Source: Crinalium sp049646245
Lineage (GTDB): Bacteria; Cyanobacteriota; Cyanobacteriia; Cyanobacteriales; PCC-9333
Length of the DNA stretch: 7,174 nucleotides
Direction of reading: 5' to 3'
Assembly: GCA_049646245.1 (NCBI GenBank)
Contig: JBARVL010000377.1
Coordinates: 1-7,174, forward strand
Under the pieces are notes generated by a model. That model saw nothing but the letters and a program-made list of their open reading frames with translations, was not told the origin of the DNA and did no database searches. Of this stretch, positions 1-4,731 are shown piece after piece; the stretch's first letter is position 1, and each line of letters begins with the position of its first letter. Made by a program: the position numbers and the translations under genes.

Positions 1-232
1 CCACTCAGGAAAATCAACATTAATCTGTTTACTCCCTTCCCACTATGGCGAATACCTATTTTATAAACCGCCAAGACGCAAAGAACGCCAAGGAAGAAGA
101 AGAATATAATCGGTAATCTTTTAATGGGAAGGGAGTAGTTTCTAACCCTGGACGACGTAGTGTTGAAAAATCTAAATATTCCAAGACATCTTCGCCATCA
201 TCAAACTTCTGCTCCAATTCTTCAACTTTCAT
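1..232 (-). pseudogene. CopG-type antitoxin gene, interrupted by a 104-bp element and cut by the window edge
   Basis: The start codon is at 232-230 on the minus strand. The first 31 residues (MKVEELEQKFDDGEDVLEYL, then DFSTLRRPGLE) look like the N-terminus of the cyanobacterial CopG-family antitoxins, small ribbon-helix-helix repressors that neutralise toxins such as BrnT. After codon 31 the family match stops at the edge of a hairpin element, and the frame runs through it to a TAG at 58-56, giving a 58-residue chimera without the DNA-binding domain. Beyond the element, positions 30-1 on the minus strand resume the family sequence in another frame: KQINVDFPEW, matching the 'KRVNVDFPEW' motif that begins the ribbon-helix-helix domain. 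The disruption is therefore directly visible. No toxin gene lies between this gene and lpdA; a partner could sit beyond the left edge. The family call is from recall, the frame reconstruction from the sequence. Confidence 0.85.
32..135. mobile_element. MITE-like hairpin element with terminal inverted repeats and TA target duplication
   Basis: The ends are perfect inverted repeats: ACTCCCTTCCCA at 31-42 and TGGGAAGGGAGT at 125-136. A second imperfect stem pairs 51-64 with 104-117, so most of the element can fold into one long hairpin. A TA dinucleotide lies on each side (30-31 and 136-137), and only one is needed to restore the antitoxin codons (GAA ACT AAA CAG). A TA duplication is the signature of the IS630/Tc1-mariner superfamily. 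The element is too short for a transposase, so it would be a non-autonomous element moved in trans. Its centre (68-93) carries the CGCCAAGACGCAAAG-type sequence that also occurs elsewhere in this window. Insertion adds 106 bp and shifts the frame by +1. The superfamily assignment is inferred from the TA duplication alone. Confidence 0.8.
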
Positions 233-238
233 AAATTT

Positions 239-244
239 CCTCCT
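239..244 (-). promoter_or_regulatory. Strong ribosome binding site of the disrupted antitoxin
   Basis: The minus strand reads AGGAGG at 244-239, followed by six bases and then ATG at 232-230. This fixes the start at MKVEEL, which also matches the family N-terminus. An earlier in-frame ATG at 247-245 overlaps the site and is rejected. The translation signal is intact although the gene is broken. Confidence 0.75.
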
Positions 245-272
245 CATTCTCCCGCGATCAAAGTCAATAAAA

Positions 273-313
273 CCTTTGCGACCTTTGCGCTCTTCCTTTG
301 CGTCCTTTGCGTT
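273..313. repeat. CCTTTGCG repeat cluster (dispersed cyanobacterial CGCAAAGG type)
   Basis: CCTTTGCG occurs four times, at 273-280, 282-289, 295-302 and 304-311. Read on the minus strand, positions 313-292 match plus positions 75-96, inside the hairpin element, at 19 of 22 bases. The two copies are therefore inverted with respect to each other and bracket the start of the antitoxin gene. Sequences of this CGCAAAG/CGCCAAG kind are dispersed in many cyanobacterial genomes; their origin is not settled by this window. Confidence 0.7.
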
Positions 314-401
314 AAAAAATACAAACAAAAGAGCCATAAATTTAATTTTAATAACACAGCACCAAGAAAATTACGAAATATCTTGCCCAAAACTCTTAAT
401 C

Positions 402-420
402 AAACAGGAATTCACTGTTT
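402..420. promoter_or_regulatory. Near-perfect inverted repeat upstream of lpdA
   Basis: AAACAG (402-407) and CTGTTT (415-420) are separated by GAATTCA. Adding one T after the left arm would make the whole 20-mer a perfect palindrome. It ends 57 bases before the lpdA start, in the region shared with the divergent antitoxin, so it could be an operator for either gene. No convincing -35/-10 pair was seen around it, and chance is possible. Confidence 0.3.
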
Positions 421-465
421 ATTAAAGGCGTGGAAAATGTCAAAATAAGGAAGGCATGGCGTATC

Positions 466-470
466 AGGAG
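466..470 (+). promoter_or_regulatory. Ribosome binding site that decides the lpdA start
   Basis: AGGAG sits seven bases before GTG at 478. The in-frame GTG at 430 would add 16 residues (ENVKIRKAWRIRSRD and the initiator) with no counterpart in LpdA proteins, and no comparable Shine-Dalgarno sequence precedes it. Confidence 0.7.
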
Positions 471-477
471 TAGGGAT

Positions 478-1908
478 GTGAGTCAGACATTTGACTACGA
501 TTTATTAATTATCGGCGCAGGTGTGGGCGGACATGGGGCTGCTCTCCATGCAGTCAACTGTGGGCTGAAAACCGCCATCGTCGAAGCAGCAGATATGGGG
601 GGAACCTGCGTTAATCGTGGTTGCATTCCCTCAAAGGCTTTATTAGCAGCATCGGGGCGGGTACGGGAGTTGCGTAATGCTCATCACCTCAAAGCGTTAG
701 GCATTCAAGTTACTGGTGTCGAGTTTGAGCGGGAAGGAATTGCTGCTCACGCGAATAACCTTGTGAGCAAAATTCGTGGGGATTTAACCAATAGCCTGAA
801 AAGATTAGGGGTTGATATTATCCAAGGCAGAGGTAAGGTAGCTGGAACGCAAAAAGTTAGTGTTGCTACCAGCGCAGGGGAGAAAACTTTCACTGCTAAG
901 GATATTATTATTTCCTCTGGCTCGATTCCTTGGGTTCCTCCTGGGATTGAAGTTGATGGAAAAACTGTATTTACCAGTGATGATGCGATCAAACTAGAAA
1001 CACTGCCTGAATGGATCGCTATTATTGGTAGTGGTTACATTGGGTTAGAATTTTCTGATGTTTACACTGCCTTGGGTTGTGAAGTCACAATGATTGAGGC
1101 TTTAGACCAATTAATGCCAGGTTTTGACCGAGATATCGCAAAATTGGCAGAAAGAGTGTTAATTGCACCCCGTGATATTGAAACTAAGGTTAGCACTTTA
1201 GCAAGTAAGGTAACGCCTGGTTCGCCTGTAGTAATTGAACTGAGTGATGCTAAAACTAAAGAAGTGATCGACGTGATTGAAGTCGATGCTTGTTTAGTCG
1301 CAACAGGTAGAATTCCTGATACTAAGGATTTGGGATTAGAAGCTGTTGGAGTAGAAACAGATAGGCGCGGCTTTATTCCGGTAAACGACCAGATGGCAGT
1401 ATTATCTGGTGGTGAAGTTGTACCGCATTTGTGGGCAATTGGGGATGCTACAGGGAAGATGATGTTAGCTCACGCTGCTTCTGCTCAAGGCGTTGTAGCA
1501 GTTGAAAATATGTGTGGGCGCGATCGCACTGTAGATTATCACAGCATTCCGGCAGCAGCTTTTACTCATCCAGAAATTAGCTTTGTGGGGATGACGGAAA
1601 CAGCAGCTAAAGAGTTGGGTGCAGCCGAAGGTTTTGAAGTTGGGGCGGTGCGGAGTTACTTTAAGGGTAATTCTAAGGCGATCGCAGAAGGTGAATCTGA
1701 TGGTATTGCCAAGGTAATATATCGCAAAGATACAGGCGTTGTGCTGGGCGCTCATATTATGGGATTACACGCTTCAGATTTAATACATGAAGCATCACAA
1801 GCGATCGCAGGGCGACAGTCTGTCAACAATTTAGCTTATGTGGTTCACGCTCACCCCACCTTATCGGAAGTTCTGGATGAAGCTTACAAACGGGCGTTAA
1901 CTGTTTGA
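478..1908 (+). CDS. lpdA: Dihydrolipoamide dehydrogenase (E3 / glycine cleavage L-protein)
   Basis: This FAD- and NAD-dependent flavoprotein reoxidises the dihydrolipoyl groups of the pyruvate dehydrogenase complex and of the glycine cleavage H-protein, so it serves both central metabolism and photorespiration. From the GTG at 478 it has 476 residues, the usual length. Visible in order: the FAD-binding GAGVGG at residues 13-18; the redox-active disulphide GGTCVNRGCIPSK with Cys44 and Cys49; the NAD-binding GSGYIGLEF from residue 184, with the acidic end of its second strand at Glu207; the ATGRIPDT stretch; the second FAD motif IGDATG at 321-326; and the C-terminal dimer-interface HPTLSE, with catalytic His459 and Glu464. 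No key residue is missing. Three HIP1 sites lie in the 3' half. trpC follows on the same strand after a 174-bp repeat-filled gap; I recall the two genes being near each other in other cyanobacteria, but co-transcription is not shown here. Confidence 0.97.
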   Translation: MSQTFDYDLLIIGAGVGGHGAALHAVNCGLKTAIVEAADMGGTCVNRGCIPSKALLAASGRVRELRNAHHLKALGIQVTGVEFEREGIAAHANNLVSKIRGDLTNSLKRLGVDIIQGRGKVAGTQKVSVATSAGEKTFTAKDIIISSGSIPWVPPGIEVDGKTVFTSDDAIKLETLPEWIAIIGSGYIGLEFSDVYTALGCEVTMIEALDQLMPGFDRDIAKLAERVLIAPRDIETKVSTLASKVTPGSPVVIELSDAKTKEVIDVIEVDACLVATGRIPDTKDLGLEAVGVETDRRGFIPVNDQMAVLSGGEVVPHLWAIGDATGKMMLAHAASAQGVVAVENMCGRDRTVDYHSIPAAAFTHPEISFVGMTETAAKELGAAEGFEVGAVRSYFKGNSKAIAEGESDGIAKVIYRKDTGVVLGAHIMGLHASDLIHEASQAIAGRQSVNNLAYVVHAHPTLSEVLDEAYKRALTV

Positions 1909-1916
1909 GGTTGCAT

Positions 1917-1962
1917 TCAGCAGTCAGCAGTCAGCAGTCAGCAGTCAGCAGTCAGTTGTCAG
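1917..1962. repeat. Tandem heptamer array (TCAGCAG, STRR type)
   Basis: Five perfect tandem copies of TCAGCAG run from 1917 to 1951, followed by a degenerate TCAGTTG (1952-1958) and a partial TCAG. The array begins nine bases after the lpdA stop codon. Seven-base short tandemly repeated repetitive sequences of this kind are characteristic of filamentous cyanobacteria. Copy number is likely variable between strains. Confidence 0.9.
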
Positions 1963-1977
1963 CTAAAACCACAAAAT

Positions 1978-2005
1978 GTAAAGACGCGAAATTTCGCGTC
2001 TCTAC
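1978..2005. repeat. 28-nt dispersed palindrome, copy 1
   Basis: The palindrome is centred on GCGAAATTTCGC, with outer arms GTAAAGAC and GTCTCTAC; one mismatch (1981/2002) breaks otherwise perfect symmetry. The same sequence recurs at 5956-5983 with full symmetry. As RNA it would form a strong hairpin between lpdA and trpC, without a following T-run. It could act as a processing or attenuation structure, or simply be a dispersed repeat. Confidence 0.85.
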
Positions 2006-2021
2006 AATTAATGGCTGAAAA

Positions 2022-2076
2022 TTTTTCCTCCCCCCTCCCTCCTCTCTCCTCCCCCCTCCCTCTCCCCTCCCCTCCT
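2022..2076 (+). other. 55-nt uninterrupted pyrimidine tract in the trpC leader
   Basis: Every base from 2022 to 2076 is C or T, built of CCTCC/CCCTC blocks, ending six bases before the trpC ATG. If transcribed, the leader is a run of CCUCC-like sequence resembling the anti-Shine-Dalgarno end of 16S rRNA rather than its complement, so trpC has no usable ribosome binding site of the classic kind. Such mirror-rich polypurine/polypyrimidine DNA can adopt triplex structure. A function is inference; replication slippage alone would also generate it. Confidence 0.8.
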
Positions 2077-2082
2077 GAGTCT

Positions 2083-2970
2083 ATGCAAATCCGAAGAAGA
2101 CATCCGAATCCGTCAGTTTCTATCACCAGCTTGCGCTACGAAGTTAAAGTACCAGATGCTGAACCCAGACATATTTTAGAGAAAATTGTCTGGCAAAAAG
2201 AAACAGAAGTGGATCAGATGCGGGAACGCCTTCCCCTGATCAAGTTGCAGCAACAAGTTAAAGCAGCACCACCTGTGCGTAATTTTAGAGAAGCATTACT
2301 ACAGGGAAAGACTAAACCAGCTTTGATTGCGGAAGTGAAAAAAGCTTCTCCTAGCAAGGGAGTAATTCGAGAAGATTTTGATCCCGTAGCGATCGCATTA
2401 TCTTACCAGCAGGGAGGCGCAAGCTGTTTGTCAGTACTTACTGACAAAGTATTTTTTCAAGGTAGCTTTGAAAACTTGGCTCTAGTGCGTAAAAGTGTAG
2501 ACTTACCAGTGCTGTGTAAGGAATTTATCATCTATCCTTACCAAATCTACTTAGCTCGCAGTTATGGGGCTGATGCTATCCTCTTAATTGCTGCTATTCT
2601 TAGCGATCAAGATTTGCAGTACTTTATCAAAATTGCCAAAGCCTTGAGTATGACTGCATTGATAGAAGTACATACAGCAGAGGAACTAGAGCGCGTATTA
2701 GCATTAGAAGATGTTAACCTGATTGGGATTAACAATCGCAACTTAGAAGATTTTTCAGTTGATTTGCAAACAACCTGTCAACTTTTGAGTAGCAATAGCA
2801 GCCAATTACAGGAGCGAGATATCTTAGTTGTCAGTGAATCTGGGTTACATACTCCAGATGACCTTAAATTAGTGTCTGATGCTGGTGCTAGTGCGGTTCT
2901 AATCGGTGAGTCATTGGTGAAACAACCAGATCCGGCTAATGCGATCGCTACTTTGTTTACCCACAAATAA
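2083..2970 (+). CDS. trpC: Indole-3-glycerol phosphate synthase
   Basis: The enzyme closes the indole ring in tryptophan synthesis, converting carboxyphenylamino-deoxyribulose phosphate to indole-3-glycerol phosphate in the cytoplasm. The 295-residue product is a single-domain TIM barrel with a roughly 30-residue N-terminal extension (MQIRRRHPNPSVS...) that I recall from cyanobacterial TrpC proteins. Catalytic positions are in place: Glu84 and Lys86 in EVKKASPSKG, Lys146 in the CKEF segment, Glu195 in ALIEVH, the GINNRNL asparagines, Glu252 in VSESG, and the phosphate-binding IGES at 274-277. They correspond to Glu51, Lys53, Lys110, Glu159 and Glu210 of the archaeal enzyme. The start at 2083 is chosen because the in-frame ATG at 2011 would add 24 residues translated mostly from the pyrimidine tract. 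It is not fused to TrpF and no other trp gene adjoins it. Confidence 0.96.
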   Translation: MQIRRRHPNPSVSITSLRYEVKVPDAEPRHILEKIVWQKETEVDQMRERLPLIKLQQQVKAAPPVRNFREALLQGKTKPALIAEVKKASPSKGVIREDFDPVAIALSYQQGGASCLSVLTDKVFFQGSFENLALVRKSVDLPVLCKEFIIYPYQIYLARSYGADAILLIAAILSDQDLQYFIKIAKALSMTALIEVHTAEELERVLALEDVNLIGINNRNLEDFSVDLQTTCQLLSSNSSQLQERDILVVSESGLHTPDDLKLVSDAGASAVLIGESLVKQPDPANAIATLFTHK

Positions 2971-3027
2971 CGGCTGTAGTCAATACCCCTTGGTAGGAAA
3001 GATGGATACAGTTCGCGCTTTATTACA

Positions 3028-3107
3028 AACCTAACCCCCTAACCCCCAACCATTATAGGGAAGGGGGAATTTCAAAGCCCCCCCCTCGTAGGCAGGGCTG
3101 TTTCATT
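3028..3107. repeat. C-rich dispersed repeat ending in GCAGGGCTGTTTCATT, copy 1
   Basis: It begins AACCTAACCCCCTAACCCCC, continues through a G-rich stretch (GGGAAGGGGG, 3058-3067) and eight C's (3078-3085), and ends with a 16-mer, GCAGGGCTGTTTCATT (3092-3107), repeated exactly at 7050-7065. Sequences of the CCTAACCCCCTAACCCCC type are common between cyanobacterial genes. The C and G runs allow weak base pairing. No coding potential was seen. Confidence 0.65.
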
Positions 3108-3130
3108 CTCAAGGAAATAAGGATTTTGTA

Positions 3131-3155
3131 GGGGTAGCGCCCCCGTGCCTACCCC
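3131..3155. repeat. GC-rich hairpin repeat
   Basis: GGGGTAG (3131-3137) pairs with CTACCCC (3149-3155) around an 11-base loop, CGCCCCCGTGC. It resembles the dispersed GGGGTAGGCACGGGGGCG repeats of cyanobacteria. There is no T-run, so it is not a standard terminator. Confidence 0.55.
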
Positions 3156-3263
3156 GCACCAGTAACTACCCCAACCAAGTATTTATCACTACGCCCACCT
3201 GTCGATTGCAGTAAGCGATAATGATTAAGGGCTAGTAGGTAAAACACATTATCTAATTATCAT

Positions 3264-3280
3264 GGCTTTTGAAAAAAGCC
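3264..3280. repeat. Perfect 7-bp hairpin upstream of the 81-residue gene
   Basis: GGCTTTT (3264-3270) pairs perfectly with AAAAGCC (3274-3280) around the loop GAA. It ends 55 bases before the next start codon. No T-run follows on the plus strand, so if it acts at all it may be a leader structure rather than a terminator. Confidence 0.45.
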
Positions 3281-3335
3281 GTCAAAGCCAATACCCTGCC
3301 TAAATTAAATATTATCAATCCTTATATCTGGTTTC

Positions 3336-3581
3336 ATGGAGCCAATACCCCTACCATCTCTGATCCACTATGAAGTGCTACTCCAGCTTTTAGAACGCCA
3401 AACTTCATTTGCGGCTAATAATCAGCCTATGATTAAAGAGCAAGTACAACAGCTAATTATCACACTGCGTAAAGCTTTGGCTCAACAAAAACGACTTGAA
3501 CAAAGTTGCGATCGCGCAAATGTCCCGATTGAGTATCACTGGTCACTTAATACTATCAATAACATCAAAAATAATTCTTAA
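3336..3581 (+). CDS. Conserved cyanobacterial protein of unknown function (DUF5340-like)
   Basis: The 81-residue product begins MEPIPLPSLIHYEVLLQLLE and continues as two predicted amphipathic helices: about residues 9-27, and 33-60 (KEQVQQLIITLRKALAQQKR). A short segment, ANVPIEYHWSLN, follows at 61-72, then an Asn/Lys-rich tail. I recall a small cyanobacteria-only family (DUF5340) with this MEPIPLPS start and Glu/Gln-rich helices; the assignment is from memory. There is no membrane segment, signal peptide or known catalytic motif. No clear Shine-Dalgarno sequence precedes the ATG, which is accepted because of the N-terminal pattern. The coiled-coil gene begins 21 bases downstream with its own strong ribosome site, so the two are probably co-transcribed. 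One HIP1 site lies inside (3508-3515). The function is unknown. Confidence 0.8.
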   Translation: MEPIPLPSLIHYEVLLQLLERQTSFAANNQPMIKEQVQQLIITLRKALAQQKRLEQSCDRANVPIEYHWSLNTINNIKNNS

Positions 3582-3590
3582 ACAGGCGAT

Positions 3591-3596
3591 GGGAGG
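3591..3596 (+). promoter_or_regulatory. Ribosome binding site for the coiled-coil gene's GTG start
   Basis: GGGAGG lies six bases before GTG at 3603. This supports the non-ATG start and the reading that the gene is translated from the same message as the upstream small gene. Confidence 0.7.
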
Positions 3597-3602
3597 TATT
3601 AA

Positions 3603-4583
3603 GTGCCTGAACATGAATCAGAGGATAATGAGCGGGAACCCCTAGAGGAGGTTACAGATACCGATCAACCCGCAGTTGAGGCTGGTGATACCGCAGAGGT
3701 AAGTTTAGCCCAACGAGAAGCCAACGCGCTTGTCCTTGGGCATAAACACGATGATCTCTCGAAGTTTCAGCAAAAATTTTCTCACGCACACCAAAGTTTA
3801 GAGCGTTTGCAGAAATTAGGGGAAGCTTTAGAACATTCTCAGATCTCGATCTCTGAGTTAAGCAACCAACTAAGCAAACCACAAAGTTTGGAAATGCAGC
3901 TTGCTAAGACTGAGGAAGTTACAAACCTTCAGCAACAGGCTATTGCTCAACTTAAGGAACTGCTTTTTGGTGAGCAACAGCAGGTAGAAGACGAGACTGT
4001 GCGAACCTTATTGGCTACTATCGAAAATTTTATGCGATCGCAACAGCTTGAGCTAGGGCATCTCAAAACTGAGTTAATCCTAGAACGTGCTAAAACTAAA
4101 ACTGAGAAACAGCAACTACAAACAGAGCTTAATCAAATATATACAGATCTCGAATCTGAGCAACACCGAGTGCGATCGCTTGAAGCAGAAATTTTCTCTG
4201 CTAGAAGTTTAGCTGGGAGTCTAGAAATGCAGTTGTTAGCGGCGCAACGGGAAATTGAAGCACTGCAAGAGCAATTAAGCGATCGCATCATTCTATTGCA
4301 AAATCAGGAATATCTTGCTGAGTTACAGCACTGGAAACAGCAGTGTGAAGAAAACCAACGCCAAATTCAACATTTACAAGAAACGTTAAAAAAATTATTA
4401 CCAGATGCCAGTGAAAACCTCTTAGAATTACTAGCTAATCCTCAAAATCCCACTGAAATTGAGACAATATCCCCAGTGATTTGGGATCAAGAGGCATCAA
4501 CAAAATCTCACAAATTGCAAGTAGATTTACCTAAATTCTTAAAGAAAGCATCGACGGTACAACCACCGAACAATGAACAATGA
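3603..4583 (+). CDS. Cytoplasmic coiled-coil protein of unknown function
   Basis: The 326-residue product has no enzyme motif I recognise. It starts with an acidic, disordered-looking segment (about 1-35, rich in Glu and Asp). From about 50 to 265 it is almost continuous Gln/Glu/Leu-rich heptad sequence typical of long coiled coils, with a short break near 91-96 (SKPQSL) and another around 122-131. Tryptophan is scarce (HWKQQ near 243-247 and VIWDQ near 292-296). The tail carries a compact VDLPKFLKK motif at 307-315, a possible docking site. There is no signal peptide or membrane span, so it is probably a cytoplasmic scaffold or partner protein. The GTG start is backed by GGGAGG. The last residues (NNEQ) and the stop are formed by a heptamer repeat that runs on downstream, so this C-terminus may be a recent extension. 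Three HIP1 sites lie inside. Confidence 0.85.
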   Translation: MPEHESEDNEREPLEEVTDTDQPAVEAGDTAEVSLAQREANALVLGHKHDDLSKFQQKFSHAHQSLERLQKLGEALEHSQISISELSNQLSKPQSLEMQLAKTEEVTNLQQQAIAQLKELLFGEQQQVEDETVRTLLATIENFMRSQQLELGHLKTELILERAKTKTEKQQLQTELNQIYTDLESEQHRVRSLEAEIFSARSLAGSLEMQLLAAQREIEALQEQLSDRIILLQNQEYLAELQHWKQQCEENQRQIQHLQETLKKLLPDASENLLELLANPQNPTEIETISPVIWDQEASTKSHKLQVDLPKFLKKASTVQPPNNEQ

Positions 4584-4603
4584 ACAATTAACAATTAACA
4601 ATG
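4569..4603. repeat. Tandem heptamer array AACAAT(G/T), overlapping a stop codon
   Basis: Five tandem heptamers fill this stretch: AACAATG, AACAATG, AACAATT, AACAATT, AACAATG. The first two encode Asn-Asn-Glu-Gln, and the stop TGA (4581-4583) is created across the boundary of copies 2 and 3. It is an STRR-type array like the one after lpdA but with a different unit. Confidence 0.9.
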
Positions 4604-4604
4604 A

Positions 4605-4630
4605 CCACCAAGACGAGAGAACCGCCAAAG
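4605..4630 (+). repeat. Degenerate CGCCAAGACGCAAAG-type repeat
   Basis: These 26 bases (CCACCAAGACGAGAGAAC followed by CGCCAAAG) match 68-93, the centre of the hairpin element, at about 19 of 26 positions. The copy directly follows the heptamer array. No terminal CTCCCTTCCC repeats surround it, so it is related only to the interior of that element. Confidence 0.55.
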
Positions 4631-4731
4631 TGGTATTTCTCTAGCAGATATAAAAAGAAATGCAGAAAGAACGCAATTTTCCATGCTAACTCCTGCTAAA
4701 ATTTTAAGCCTTCAGATTAAAGGAACTTGTA

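Larger units (their letters stand above)
2971..3335. other. Intergenic region with repeats and hairpins, no gene seen
   Basis: These 365 bases hold three recognisable pieces: a C-rich dispersed repeat (3028-3107), an imperfect hairpin (3131-3155) and a perfect short hairpin (3264-3280), listed separately. The rest (3156-3263 and 3281-3335) shows no reading frame, tRNA or clear promoter. The decamer GCCAATACCC appears at 3287-3296 and again at 3341-3350, just inside the next gene. Confidence 0.6.

Noticed and set aside
233..337. Minus-strand extension of the antitoxin frame to 337
   Set aside because: This part is translated from the CCTTTGCG repeat cluster; the AGGAGG site and the family N-terminus both point to the ATG at 232.
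233..429. Toxin gene partnering the antitoxin
   Set aside because: No frame resembling BrnT or another toxin exists between the antitoxin and lpdA; only repeats and AT-rich sequence are present.
430..477. Longer lpdA start at GTG 430
   Set aside because: It adds 16 basic residues unlike any LpdA N-terminus, and the good AGGAG sits before GTG 478.
747..992. Minus-strand open frame inside lpdA
   Set aside because: It lies opposite a fully recognisable gene, with no ribosome site or family resemblance. The frames at 1465-1755, 2778-2966, 3652-3882 and 4717-5088 are rejected likewise.
1917..1962. Possible CRISPR-like array
   Set aside because: The heptamers are directly tandem with no spacers, as are those at 4569-4603.
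2011..2082. Longer trpC start at ATG 2011
   Set aside because: The extra residues come mostly from the pyrimidine tract (Ser/Pro/Leu low complexity), and the family sequence begins at MQIRRR.
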